Source of the DNA: Bacteroidales bacterium | GTDB lineage: Bacteria > Bacteroidota > Bacteroidia > Bacteroidales > Marinilabiliaceae | NCBI GenBank assembly: GCA_017960905.1 | Contig: JAGCYH010000042.1 | Location: 1-64,000 of the forward strand | DNA length: 64,000 bases | Direction: 5' to 3' | Shown: one piece after another, positions 50,982-59,684 of the stretch | Position numbering within the stretch: position 1 is the stretch's first letter | Layout of the letters: each line of letters starts with the position of its first letter | The notes under the pieces: generated by a model | The model's database searches: none | Told to the model about the DNA's origin: nothing | What the model saw: only the letters and a program-made list of their open reading frames with translations | Position numbers and translations under genes: made by a program

Positions 50982-51434
50982 ATGCAACAACTCAATCTGC
51001 CGCAAGCCGATTTGCGCATCGCTACCGAAGGCTCTCTGACAAAAGTTTACGACCCATACCGTCGAAAATTCGTCAAGCTGACGCCCGAAGAGTATGTACG
51101 CCAGACTTTTCTGGCGTACCTGACCAATTGCCTGCATTATCCGGCTGGACGCACTGCGGTAGAGCATTTAGTGGTGATAAACAATCTGAAGCAAAGAGCC
51201 GATATTGTAGTGTACGACAAGCAGATGCGGCCGTATCTCATTGTTGAGTGCAAGGCACCTTCGGTGCCTGTCACTCAAAGCGTATTTGAGCAGGCTCTGC
51301 GCTACAACACGCGCTTAAATGTTAAGTATCTGATAGTTACCAACGGTTTGCAGCATTTCTGCGCCGATGTTTCCGACCCGCAGAACGTTGTGTTCCAAAA
51401 AAATATACCGCCGTACGACGGCGGTATATTATAG
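50982..51434 (+). CDS. HsdR N-terminal-like (PD-(D/E)XK) protein
   Basis: 150 residues matching the type I restriction enzyme HsdR_N domain alone: RADIVVYDKQMRPYLIVECK holds the catalytic Asp and Glu-x-Lys, and QALRYNTRLNVKYLIVTNG follows. It lacks helicase and other HsdR parts, so it is not a type I restriction subunit. Stand-alone copies are widespread in Bacteroidetes, often near DNA polymerase III delta, and their function is not known. Its final codons (NIPPYDGGIL) overlap the hairpin of the pyrF terminator on the other strand. Confidence 0.82.
   Translation: MQQLNLPQADLRIATEGSLTKVYDPYRRKFVKLTPEEYVRQTFLAYLTNCLHYPAGRTAVEHLVVINNLKQRADIVVYDKQMRPYLIVECKAPSVPVTQSVFEQALRYNTRLNVKYLIVTNGLQHFCADVSDPQNVVFQKNIPPYDGGIL
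51397..51429 (-). terminator. Terminator of pyrF, embedded in the convergent coding region
   Basis: ATATACCGCCGT (51403-51414) and ACGGCGGTATAT (51418-51429) around ACG; on the minus strand seven Ts follow (51403-51397). The whole element lies inside the last 13 codons of the HsdR_N-like gene. Confidence 0.8.
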
Positions 51435-51468
51435 TATCACGGCATGTTATATTCTGTTTTTCAGAATA

Positions 51469-52299
51469 TTATTCTAATCCTCTGATTTTCAGCTGTTCGG
51501 CCATTTGCTGCTGGACTTTCTGAGCCTCTTGGCGTGCCACGGCGGCAAACTGTTCGGTTTTGTCGGCGTAGATGATGGCGCGGCTCGAGTTGACTATGAG
51601 TCCGCACTGGCTGTTCATGCCGTAGCGGCAGACCTCTTCGAGCGAACCGCCCTGTGCGCCTATGCCCGGCACTAGCAGAAAATGATTCGGCGCTATGCGC
51701 CGAATATCCTCGAACATCTGGCCCTGTGTGGCGCCAACAACGTACATCATATTCTCGTCGTTGCCCCATTGCTGGCTTGTGCGAAGCACCTTCTCAAAAA
51801 GGCGTTCGCCTTTTTCGTCGGCGGTAAGTTGGAAGTCGTGCGAGCCTTTGTTCGATGTGAGCGCGAGCAGAATCACCCATTTGCCCTCGTACGTAAGGAA
51901 CGGACTTACAGAGTCTTCGCCCATGTAGGGTGCCACGGTTACCGAGTCGATGTTCATCTCTTCGAAGAAAGTGCGTGCATACATGGCCGACGTGTTGCCT
52001 ATGTCGCCGCGCTTTGCGTCGGCGATGATGAAGTGCTGCGGATAGTTGTCGTTAAGGTATTTGATGGTTTTTTCGAACGAAATCCATCCGCGCACGCCCA
52101 TGCTTTCGTAGAAAGCAAGATTGGGCTTATATGCTATGCAATAGTCTGCTGTAGAGTCGATTATGGCTTTGTTGAAAGCAAAAATCGGGTCTTCTTCTGA
52201 GAGCAGATGCTGCGGTATTTTCTTTATGTCGGTATCGAGCCCCACGCAAAGAAAACTTTTCTTTGCCTTGATATTCTCAAAAAGCTGCTGTTTGTTCAT
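51469..52299 (-). CDS. pyrF: Orotidine 5'-phosphate decarboxylase (type 2)
   Basis: Final step of de novo UMP synthesis. The 276-residue enzyme has the family active-site motif [18 protein letters not shown] near residue 91 and the VGLDTD start. Its length and motif fit the type 2 (PyrF/UMPS-like, longer) class. [12 protein letters not shown] near the end binds phosphate. It is followed at the 5' side by a LysE-type gene 30 bases away, possibly one transcript. Confidence 0.93.
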   Translation of the reverse strand: MNKQQLFENIKAKKSFLCVGLDTDIKKIPQHLLSEEDPIFAFNKAIIDSTADYCIAYKPNLAFYESMGVRGWISFEKTIKYLNDNYPQHFIIADAKRGDIGNTSAMYARTFFEEMNIDSVTVAPYMGEDSVSPFLTYEGKWVILLALTSNKGSHDFQLTADEKGERLFEKVLRTSQQWGNDENMMYVVGATQGQMFEDIRRIAPNHFLLVPGIGAQGGSLEEVCRYGMNSQCGLIVNSSRAIIYADKTEQFAAVARQEAQKVQQQMAEQLKIRGLE

Positions 52300-52329
52300 T
52301 ATCGATGTATTTTATTAATAATTAGCTAT

Positions 52330-52977
52330 TTATGAAAATATGTTTCTGAAAAATTCAACTATCAGCGTTACCAGCACGATGGCAATGATGCAACTGCCTG
52401 CGATTTTGTTGAGGTAGTAGATGCGTTTTATGGTGAATTTTTTACGGAAAATGCCCACCAGCATTGTGAGCACGAACCACCACGATGCGGCGCCGACAAA
52501 TACTCCCGACAGCATCGCACATTGCAGGTAAATCGTTGTCTCGCTGCCCACTACGCTGAACGCGCCGAGGAAAAGGAATATGGCCAGCGGGTTGGTTATG
52601 GTGAGCAGGAATGTTGAAATATAGTCGTGCCACATGCCGCTGCTGCGTTTGAGGCGCTGGCGGCGCATCTGCACTACCGGATTGGTGAAGTAGATTTTCA
52701 GGCCGAGGCCAATGAGGATTATCGCGCCCAGAATGGTGAGAATCTTCTGCTGCTCCTGCACAAACTCCATGACCATCGAGACACTGAAGCCGGCTATAAT
52801 GGCGTAGATGAAGTCGGAGCTTGCCGCGCCTAAGCCGCTGGCAAAGCCCGACCTGCGGCCGCGGCTGAGCGTTCTTTGTATACAAAGAACGCCTATCGGT
52901 CCCAACGGTATCGATGCTAGGAAGCCTATCACGATTCCTTTAACCAGAAACAGTATCAACGATGACGCTAAATCCAC
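52330..52977 (-). CDS. LysE family translocator
   Basis: 215-residue inner-membrane protein with about six helices. The start FLASIPLGPIGVLCIQRTLSRGRRSGFASG (key part PLGPIGVLCIQRTL) is the LysE/RhtB signature, and LTITNPLAIFLFLGAFSV is the second conserved block. LysE proteins export amino acids; the substrate here is unknown. It sits upstream of pyrF in the same direction. Confidence 0.85.
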   Translation of the reverse strand: MDLASSLILFLVKGIVIGFLASIPLGPIGVLCIQRTLSRGRRSGFASGLGAASSDFIYAIIAGFSVSMVMEFVQEQQKILTILGAIILIGLGLKIYFTNPVVQMRRQRLKRSSGMWHDYISTFLLTITNPLAIFLFLGAFSVVGSETTIYLQCAMLSGVFVGAASWWFVLTMLVGIFRKKFTIKRIYYLNKIAGSCIIAIVLVTLIVEFFRNIFS

Positions 52978-53055
52978 TATTTTTTATTCAAATTTTATTC
53001 AAAAAAAATGATGCCAAAGTTAGCAAAAAAAAGTGTGGCAAAATCGTTTCTTGTG

Positions 53056-53601
53056 TCATTTATGTATCAACTTCTTAATTAATCGGCGTGTGCGGCGGAA
53101 ATTGCGGTTGTCGTACTCGTCGTTGAGGTAAACGATTCGCTCTTTTTTATCTGCTATGATGCTGCGCGTTACAATGCCTTTGGGCGTTGCAAACTTGCGG
53201 TAAATCAGTTCGTTAGGGTCGTAAACAACGGGAAATGTCAGATTGTATTCGGCGACGAAGTCGCCGAATTTCGACATGTCGGCTTCGGTGTCGATGCAGA
53301 AGCAGACGAAGTTGAACCGCGGATCGTTGCGGTATTTTTTCCACAGAGTTTTTTCAAAACGGTAAAGATATGATTTGCTGAATGGGCACCACGACGTGGC
53401 GAATGCGAAGAGTGTTACTTGGTTTTCGAACATGTCGTTGTTGATTGTGTCGCCATCGGCAACGTAGATGACGTGTGGCAGATAGTCGCCTTCGGCGACT
53501 ATGAAACGGCTGTCGGATTCGCGCTCGATTTTTGTCTGCGCCTTGGCTGTGAAGAGGCCGAGGCCGACGATGAGGGCAAAAATCAGCGGTTTCGGCATCA
53601 T
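53056..53601 (-). CDS. Thioredoxin-fold (TlpA-like) protein with CxxS active site
   Basis: 181 residues with a signal peptide (LIFALIVGLGLFTAKAQ). The TlpA/AhpC-type fold is recognised from NQVTLFAFATSWCPFSKSYL and FPVVYDPNELIYRKFATPKG with the cis-Pro region. The usual CxxC is CPFS, so the resolving Cys is missing; it may act as a monothiol or be non-catalytic. The start ATG overlaps the stop of the LytTR regulator by four bases, so the two are translationally coupled. Confidence 0.75.
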   Translation of the reverse strand: MMPKPLIFALIVGLGLFTAKAQTKIERESDSRFIVAEGDYLPHVIYVADGDTINNDMFENQVTLFAFATSWCPFSKSYLYRFEKTLWKKYRNDPRFNFVCFCIDTEADMSKFGDFVAEYNLTFPVVYDPNELIYRKFATPKGIVTRSIIADKKERIVYLNDEYDNRNFRRTRRLIKKLIHK

Positions 53602-54338
53602 ATCTGGTTGTTGTGCATTATTTGCCGAAGTGTGTTGCGGTACGAGCGGCTTATGGGCAGCTCGCGGTCGACACCTTCGATGGTCAGCGAGTTGTTGGAG
53701 TACTCCTTGATATGCAGTATGCCGGCTACGAACGAGCGATGTATGCGCACCAGATATTTGTCGGAAATGAGTCCGGTTATAGAGTTGATAGCGTAGTGCG
53801 CTCTAATCGACTGACTGTCAGTGACTATGTTCACGTAGTTGTCCATTGCCTCCACGTAGAGAATTTTCTTTGCGTCGATGCGCACCTGATGGCCATTTAT
53901 GTCTTTGACATAAATGGGTTTGTTGTCGGGATCTGGCTGATTGTCAGCCGTTTCTGCAATGTTGTGCTCGACAGTCTTGTGCTTGTTGAGTTCCGACTCG
54001 GCTTTGTTGATGGCTTTCAGGAAACGCGCGTAGGTGACGGGTTTGAGCAGGTAGTCGCATACGTTGTATTCGTACGACTGAAGTGCGTATTTCTCTTGCG
54101 ATGAGTATATTATGATGGCGGTATTGTTGGAGTCGATAGATTGTATGAATTCGATGCCGTTCATTTCCGGCATTTCGATGTCGAGAAATATTATATCAAT
54201 GTCCTCTTTCTCAGCAATGCTCAACGCGTCGATGGCGTTGTTGAAACACTTTTTGAGCGTAAGCGAAGGCGTACGCCCGATAAATGTTGTCATTATTTTT
54301 GTTGAGAAAAGGTCGTCGTCAACAATAATACAATTCAT
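53598..54338 (-). CDS. LytTR response regulator
   Basis: 246 residues: receiver domain (NCIIVDDDLFS, phospho-acceptor Asp in DIIFLDIEMPEMNG near residue 55, Lys in YLLKPV) and a LytTR DNA-binding domain (KKILYVEAMDNYVNIV, LVRIHRSFVAGI). No sensor kinase is adjacent, so it is an orphan here. It is in an operon with the CxxS thioredoxin-like gene. Target promoters cannot be inferred. Confidence 0.88.
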   Translation of the reverse strand: MNCIIVDDDLFSTKIMTTFIGRTPSLTLKKCFNNAIDALSIAEKEDIDIIFLDIEMPEMNGIEFIQSIDSNNTAIIIYSSQEKYALQSYEYNVCDYLLKPVTYARFLKAINKAESELNKHKTVEHNIAETADNQPDPDNKPIYVKDINGHQVRIDAKKILYVEAMDNYVNIVTDSQSIRAHYAINSITGLISDKYLVRIHRSFVAGILHIKEYSNNSLTIEGVDRELPISRSYRNTLRQIMHNNQI

Positions 54339-54451
54339 AGCAAAAAAACACTTTTGGCAAAATTAAGATTTTTTTATTTCTTAAAAAAATAAAAAACCAA
54401 GTTTTTTTGTCGCACGGCTAAAAATATGTTACGCGTTACTCGTTATTTCTT

Positions 54452-54475
54452 AGAGATGCACGGCCGTGCATCTCT
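54452..54475. repeat. REP-like perfect 24-bp palindrome
   Basis: Half-site AGAGATGCACGG is mirrored exactly by CCGTGCATCTCT. It is followed by a low-complexity stretch of TACTCTCTAC-like repeats to about 54530. Resembles the GTAGAGACG-type palindromes at 59545, 59634 and 61410. It fills the middle of the 177-base gap upstream of the LytTR gene. Confidence 0.7.
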
Positions 54476-54515
54476 ACTCTCTACACTTTACTCTTTACTC
54501 TCTACTCTCTACACG

Positions 54516-55193
54516 TTACTCTACATCAAACACATGCCAGACATTTTCGTCGGGCACGGGCGCAACTATTTTCACCGGTTCGTTTTTTACTGGGTGAACA
54601 AATTCAATAGAGCGGGCGTGCAGGTTGATGCCGCCGCCTTCGTTGGAGCGTTTGTAGCCGTACTTCAGGTCGCCGCGGATAGGGCAGCCGATACGCGCCA
54701 ATTGGGCGCGTATCTGATGATGCCGGCCTGTTTTAAGTTCTATCTCGAGCAGGTTCAGATTCTTCGAACTTGCTAACAATCTGTAAGTTAGAATAGCCTC
54801 TTTGTATCCCGAGCGCGGGCTCACCGACACCAGAGCGCGGTTTTTCTCCTCGTTTTTGCCTATGTAGTGGTGAAGTTCTTCTTCGGTTTGTGGCGGGCGC
54901 TCGCCGACTATCGCCCAGTATGTTTTCTTTATCGACTTGTCGGCAAACATTTGGTTGAGGCGTGCCAGCGCTTTGCTTGTGCGGGCAAATAGCACAACAC
55001 CGCTCACCGGCCTGTCGAGGCGGTGAACGATGCCCAGAAAGACATCGCCCGGCTTGTTGTATTTCTCTTTTATATAAGCCTTTACCTTGTCGGCAAGCGA
55101 CTCGTCGCCAGTCTTGTCCGACTGCACTATGTCGCTGTTCGTTTTGTTGACGGCTATTATGTGGTTGTCTTCGTATAGAATGTCTAATTTCAT
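54516..55193 (-). CDS. RluA-family RNA pseudouridine synthase
   Basis: 225 residues, catalytic domain only (no S4 domain). The catalytic Asp is in GIVHRLDRPVSGVVLFART near residue 58; KTYWAIVGERPP and LKTGRHHQIRAQLARIGCPI follow. The target RNA position is unknown. The C-terminus is encoded just inside the TACTCT-rich stretch. Adjacent panB is in the same direction with 24 bases between. Confidence 0.9.
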   Translation of the reverse strand: MKLDILYEDNHIIAVNKTNSDIVQSDKTGDESLADKVKAYIKEKYNKPGDVFLGIVHRLDRPVSGVVLFARTSKALARLNQMFADKSIKKTYWAIVGERPPQTEEELHHYIGKNEEKNRALVSVSPRSGYKEAILTYRLLASSKNLNLLEIELKTGRHHQIRAQLARIGCPIRGDLKYGYKRSNEGGGINLHARSIEFVHPVKNEPVKIVAPVPDENVWHVFDVE

Positions 55194-55217
55194 GCCGATA
55201 AATACCTTAAAATCAAA

Positions 55218-56039
55218 TTAATACTGCTCTTTTTCGTTCGGGAAGTCCGACGATTTCACATCGCGAATGTAGTTTCCTACCGCGCCCGAAATCTCTTCGT
55301 AGAGGTGATGGTAGCGGCGCAGGAATCGTGGCGAGAACTCGTTGGTGATGCCCAGCATGTCGTGCAGCACAAGCACTTGGCCGTCGACGGCATTGCCGGC
55401 GCCGATGCCAATGATGGGAATGCGCGTCTCACTTGCGGCCTTCGCCGCAAGTTTCGCCGGAATTTTTTCGAGCACAATGGAGAAGCAGCCGGCATCTTCG
55501 AGCAGATGCACGTCGTTGAGCAGTTTCTGCGCTTCGGCCTCTTCCTGTGCGCGCACGGCGTAGGTGCCGAATTTATGAATGGCCTGCGGTGTCAGTCCCA
55601 GATGCCCCATCACCGGAATGCCAGCACTCAGTATGCGGCGCACCGAGTCGAGAATCTCCTCGCCGCCTTCGATTTTTATGGCGTCGGCGGTTGTCTCTTT
55701 CATCACGCGGATGGCCGAGCGCAGAGCCTCGTCGGAGTTGCCTTGGTATGTGCCGAAGGGCAAGTCGACGACAACTAGCGCGCGCTTTACAGCGCGCGCC
55801 ACCGACGCACCGTGATATATCATCTGGTCGAGCGTTATGGGCAGAGTGGTGTCCCAGCCCGCCATCACGTTCGACGCCGAGTCGCCTACAAGTATGGCGT
55901 CTATCCCCGCGCCATCGACGATGCGCGCCAGCGAATAATCGTACGATGTCAGCATCGAGATTTTCTCACCCCGCTGCTTCATCTCCATAAAACCATGTGT
56001 GGTAACTTTTTTCGATTTGTTTTCTATTACTGCTGACAT
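55218..56039 (-). CDS. panB: 3-methyl-2-oxobutanoate hydroxymethyltransferase
   Basis: First committed step of pantothenate synthesis. The 273-residue enzyme has [66 protein letters not shown] and [20 protein letters not shown], all canonical PanB blocks. With coaBC elsewhere in the window, two steps of the CoA route are present. Own promoter upstream. Confidence 0.95.
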   Translation of the reverse strand: MSAVIENKSKKVTTHGFMEMKQRGEKISMLTSYDYSLARIVDGAGIDAILVGDSASNVMAGWDTTLPITLDQMIYHGASVARAVKRALVVVDLPFGTYQGNSDEALRSAIRVMKETTADAIKIEGGEEILDSVRRILSAGIPVMGHLGLTPQAIHKFGTYAVRAQEEAEAQKLLNDVHLLEDAGCFSIVLEKIPAKLAAKAASETRIPIIGIGAGNAVDGQVLVLHDMLGITNEFSPRFLRRYHHLYEEISGAVGNYIRDVKSSDFPNEKEQY

Positions 56040-56062
56040 TTTTTTCTGTTTTTTTCTGACTG

Positions 56063-56070
56063 CAAAGATA
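56063..56070 (-). promoter_or_regulatory. -7 box of panB
   Basis: TATCTTTG followed by C on the minus strand, 24 bases before the panB start. Confidence 0.6.
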
Positions 56071-56235
56071 CTACTTATTTGTTTAGCACGGCCATTTATT
56101 TTTCGTTCGCCGAAAGACCGTTGCGATAAAAATTTTTTGATGCGTATGTTGGTGAGTGTCAGTTGTTTATGAATGTCGCACCATTTCGATAAAATTTTTT
56201 TTAATAAAAAAATTGTTTTTTTGTTTTGAAATATT

Positions 56236-56243
56236 TATGTTTG
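56236..56243 (+). promoter_or_regulatory. -7 box of the 446-aa repeat protein gene
   Basis: TATGTTTG, with a TTG about 20 bases upstream, 31 bases before the start at 56275. Confidence 0.5.
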
Positions 56244-56274
56244 AAAATGGATATTAACGAAAAAATCTCTCGTT

Positions 56275-57615
56275 ATGAACGTAAGTCATTATATTATAAC
56301 GTTATTCGCATTTTTGTCGGCAATGGGGATAGCCTCTGCTCAAGAGCAGCCTGACAGTATTATAAAATATAATGCCGACGGCGTTGCAGTTGCGCGCTCG
56401 TACTTCAAGTACGACGACAACAAACGCCAGACACTAGCCATGCACTATGTTTTCAACCAAAAAAACGAAGAGTGGGCCGGCACCAGCCGCGATGAAATGA
56501 CATTCGATAACAATGGTAACTGCTTGTCGAAGAGTACTTTATACTGGGACTACGAAACCCGTTCGTGGGTTGTCAATAAAAAGCAGGAGTCGGCTTACGA
56601 CTCGCGCGGGCGTGTCATAGGGCACTCGGTAATGAACTGGAATAAAGTGCGCAAGGTCTGGGTGGGCGAAACCAAGACCGAAACAGAGTTCAACAACATG
56701 GGCCTGCACGCTTCCGAAACTTCGTACTTCTGGGACGATAACGCTACAGTTTGGATAAAGGACAGAAAGCAAAACTTCACCTACGACGACCGCGGACGTT
56801 GCACGCTCTGCGAAACGCAGAAATGGGTTGACGGCAAAGCCGTCAACGAGTCGCGCATAGAGTATACGTTCGATGCCAATTCGCGCGACCTTTTGCTTGA
56901 ACGCCTAAGTGTTTGGGACAAAGGTAATTGGGTGCTGTCGACTGAGACGAAATATACGTTTGGCAAGCCTGACGACAGCGGCTGCCGAAGCAAAGAGACA
57001 ATAGTGCAGACCGCCAGCAACGGAACTCTCACCAACTCGCGCCGCGAGGTGGTTACTCTCGACGCCAACAACGTGGAGATTTTCATCTGCCGCGAAGAGT
57101 GGAACGGCTCTAAATGGCTCATTAACAGCCAAGACCGCAAGGAAATAAAGTACGACGAAGACAAAAACAGGATTTTCGAAGAGAGCTACAGCTGGATAGG
57201 GCAGGACAAATGGGTAGGCGTTACGCACTACGAAGCCAAATTCAACGACTACGGCGATGTGGTAACCGAAAAACGTATGAAATGGAACGCGCAGACCAAC
57301 TCGTGGGCCGGCGTGTCGTACGTCAATTATGAATACGACGGCGTGGGCAACATCATCAGGGACGAACGCTTCAAATGGGACTCTAAGGCTGGCGAATGGA
57401 TCAATCAGTCGGTCAACGAGATAGAGTACGACGAATATCACAATAAAAAAGCAGAGTCGACAAGTTCGTGGAACAAAATACGCCAGACGTGGGAGAATTT
57501 CTACAAAGGCAAATTCGAATACGCTTACGATGGCGATGGTAACATGAAAATAATGGAGGAATACGTCTGGGACGTGAAGAAATGGAAAATCGTTTCGACG
57601 GTGAATTATTTCTAA
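56275..57615 (+). CDS. Secreted repeat protein (YD-like, about 45-residue repeats)
   Basis: 446 residues with a signal peptide ending AMGIASAQ. The mature protein is a series of imperfect repeats of about 45 residues, each with a W-rich strand and an ExxYDxxG turn (for example WVVNKKQESAYDSRGRVIG, WVGETKTETEFNNMG, WINQSVNEIEYDEYHNKK). This is like RHS/YD-type or DUF3836-type beta repeats, without an RHS core or toxin tip. Likely a surface or periplasmic protein of unknown role. Confidence 0.7.
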   Translation: MNVSHYIITLFAFLSAMGIASAQEQPDSIIKYNADGVAVARSYFKYDDNKRQTLAMHYVFNQKNEEWAGTSRDEMTFDNNGNCLSKSTLYWDYETRSWVVNKKQESAYDSRGRVIGHSVMNWNKVRKVWVGETKTETEFNNMGLHASETSYFWDDNATVWIKDRKQNFTYDDRGRCTLCETQKWVDGKAVNESRIEYTFDANSRDLLLERLSVWDKGNWVLSTETKYTFGKPDDSGCRSKETIVQTASNGTLTNSRREVVTLDANNVEIFICREEWNGSKWLINSQDRKEIKYDEDKNRIFEESYSWIGQDKWVGVTHYEAKFNDYGDVVTEKRMKWNAQTNSWAGVSYVNYEYDGVGNIIRDERFKWDSKAGEWINQSVNEIEYDEYHNKKAESTSSWNKIRQTWENFYKGKFEYAYDGDGNMKIMEEYVWDVKKWKIVSTVNYF

Positions 57616-57654
57616 TAACAATCTGTAAAACAGATATTTACAAACAAGAAACAG

Positions 57655-57927
57655 ATGCAGAGTTTGAACGAACGTTACGGCTTCGACCGCAAAGTGCAGC
57701 TCGAATACTTGGCTGCCGACCGTATCGCTATAGTTAAGTTTGTGCGCCGCCGTATTGTTGTGGCTGATACAGAGCGTTTTATCGACATTGCTAATCAGAT
57801 ACGGCAGACCGACCCCGATATGAAAATATCGCTGCTTTGCAGCGATAATATCTGCTCTAAAGCCGTCAGAAAACTGTCGGAAGCCGGTATTGATGTGCTT
57901 ACGGGTGAACCCGAGAATGATATGTAA
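57655..57927 (+). CDS. Small protein of unknown function
   Basis: 90 residues, cytosolic, alternating strands and helices (RIAIVKFVRRRIVVADTERF, KISLLCSDNICSKAVRKLSE). The pattern resembles a small alpha/beta fold. No family recognised. Lies between two secreted-protein genes in the same direction, 39 bases after the first. Confidence 0.6.
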   Translation: MQSLNERYGFDRKVQLEYLAADRIAIVKFVRRRIVVADTERFIDIANQIRQTDPDMKISLLCSDNICSKAVRKLSEAGIDVLTGEPENDM

Positions 57928-57962
57928 ATTATTGAATATTAATTTATTATAAAAAACAAATC

Positions 57963-59540
57963 ATGAAAAACATCTTTAAAATTGTCGCGCTATTGGCGTG
58001 CGCTGCTGCCGTTCCGGCGCAAAATGCGCCGGAAAATCAAATAAAAACTGTTGACCTTGGTCTGCCATCGGGCACGCTCTGGACCACCCAGAACCTTGGC
58101 GCACGTTACACCGCCGACTATGGCGACTGCTTCGCTTGGGGCGAAACCGTCCCAAAGGAGTATTTTTCGTGGAAGAATTACAAATACTCCGACGGAACTT
58201 CCACTGGCATAACTAAATACGACACCGACGGCAAAAGAACTCTCGAAGCTTCCGACGACCCAGCGACCGTTATTCTGGGCCCGTCGTTCTCTACGCCCAC
58301 CAAAGCGCAATGGGAGGAGCTCCTTCGCGAGTGCATCTGGATTTGGACGTATAGTGTCAATGGACGCATGGCACATGGTTATATGGTGTATAAGGCTAAA
58401 ACACAGAAAGATAAGGGCAGATTCATCATCTTCAGAGAAACCGACGGACGAAACAATGACGCGCCGATAACTACAGAAGTGTCGTACTTAAGTTATTGCG
58501 ACCCGTACATCTTCATTCCTGCATCCGAACACAATAAGTACAAAAATCCAACTTTTTGGCGTTTCCCATACGGCTGTTACTGGTCGAACGAAATTCTTGG
58601 CGATGAGACTAAAACAGCATTCAGGGTAGAGTTTGATAATCAAATACATAGACTTGGACGTAATACGTTTCGTGACGAGGCAGGCTTTGTGCGTGCAGTG
58701 CAGCAAGCCGGCTCGCAGACTGATATCGCTGAAAGCGATATCCGGCCGATACAAGAGTCGAAAAACGCAAAGACAGGCAAAGGCGAAGTTGACCTCGGTC
58801 TGCCATCGCGTACGCTCTGGGCGACCTGCAATGTAGGTGCCGAAAACCCTTGGGACAGTGGCGATTACTTCGCTTGGGGCGAGACTACGCCAAAGACCGA
58901 CTACAGCTGGACGACGTACAAATACTGCCAGAATCCAACATATACGGCAAATGAGACTGGCCAAACAGGCACTACATTTGGAACGCAATTCACTACGTTT
59001 ACGAAATACGTCTTAGATAAGAATTATGGCAATGTAGATGAAAAAACACTGCTCGAACCTGCCGATGATGCCGCTACCGCCAACTTGGGCGCAAAATACT
59101 CTACGCCGACAGTTGAAGAGTGGCAGGAGCTTGAGCAGAATTGCTATTGGGTCTGGACCGACAATTACCGCGACAAAGGTGTCGGTGGTTTCATTGTGTA
59201 CAAGGCAAAATCGACTGCCGACAAAGGCGTTGTTGTGGCTGTCGGAGGCGTAGCCTCCGACGCCTACAAACCAACCGACAAGCATATTTTCCTGCCTGCC
59301 GCCGGCTCTTGTACGAACAATGCTGTTACATTCATAAAAAGTAATCTATTTTATTGGACTAGCTCGCAACGCTCTGATATCAAGGTGTTTGGCTCTGAAT
59401 CTCTAGGCCCTGATTTCCACGCACATCCATATCTCGCTCGTAAATTTAATTTCAACACAATGTATGAGGATTTTCGCCTTACGCTCGATACCGATCAGCG
59501 CTGTACAGGCATGCCTGTCCGTGCTGTGCGGCGGAAGTAG
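57963..59540 (+). CDS. Secreted protein with two tandem FISUMP-like domains
   Basis: 525 residues with signal peptide (KNIFKIVALLACAAAVPAQ). Two copies of a Fibrobacter-succinogenes-major-paralog-like domain: VDLGLPSGTLWTTQNLGA near residue 30 and VDLGLPSRTLWATCNVGA near 273, each followed by GD-FAWGET-PK and a C-terminal R-V-AV motif (GFVRAVQQA, MPVRAVRRK). The fold is related to C-type lectin/SUMF1 domains. Probably surface-exposed; ligand unknown. Immediately followed by a REP-like element. Confidence 0.75.
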   Translation: MKNIFKIVALLACAAAVPAQNAPENQIKTVDLGLPSGTLWTTQNLGARYTADYGDCFAWGETVPKEYFSWKNYKYSDGTSTGITKYDTDGKRTLEASDDPATVILGPSFSTPTKAQWEELLRECIWIWTYSVNGRMAHGYMVYKAKTQKDKGRFIIFRETDGRNNDAPITTEVSYLSYCDPYIFIPASEHNKYKNPTFWRFPYGCYWSNEILGDETKTAFRVEFDNQIHRLGRNTFRDEAGFVRAVQQAGSQTDIAESDIRPIQESKNAKTGKGEVDLGLPSRTLWATCNVGAENPWDSGDYFAWGETTPKTDYSWTTYKYCQNPTYTANETGQTGTTFGTQFTTFTKYVLDKNYGNVDEKTLLEPADDAATANLGAKYSTPTVEEWQELEQNCYWVWTDNYRDKGVGGFIVYKAKSTADKGVVVAVGGVASDAYKPTDKHIFLPAAGSCTNNAVTFIKSNLFYWTSSQRSDIKVFGSESLGPDFHAHPYLARKFNFNTMYEDFRLTLDTDQRCTGMPVRAVRRK

Positions 59541-59544
59541 TCGG

Positions 59545-59602
59545 GTAGAGACGTCGCGTGCAACGTCTTGCCACAATATGGAACGTTTCATGAAACGTTT
59601 CA
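59545..59602. repeat. REP-like element, copy 1
   Basis: Begins GTAGAGACGTCGCGTGCAAC and continues through a GCCACAATATGGAACGTTTC segment. Almost the same 58-base sequence recurs at 61410-61468. The two copies flank the SUMF1 gene. Confidence 0.8.
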
Positions 59603-59633
59603 TAACCGCAAAAAACAGAAAGACAAATATATA

Positions 59634-59661
59634 GTAGCGACGCGATTAATCGCGTCGCTAC
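59634..59661. repeat. REP-like perfect 28-bp palindrome
   Basis: GTAGCGACGCGATT mirrored by AATCGCGTCGCTAC, 24 bases before the SUMF1 start codon. Same general type as the other GTAG-ended palindromes in the window. Confidence 0.8.
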
Positions 59662-59684
59662 ATAAATACGATAATAAAAAAAAT

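Noticed and set aside
50982..51434. Truncated type I restriction enzyme
   Set aside because: The frame is intact with its own promoter and normal end; stand-alone HsdR_N proteins are common in the phylum, and no hsdM/hsdS remnants are present.
59568..59684. N-terminal extension of the SUMF1 protein
   Set aside because: It translates REP-like palindromes and precedes the signal peptide.
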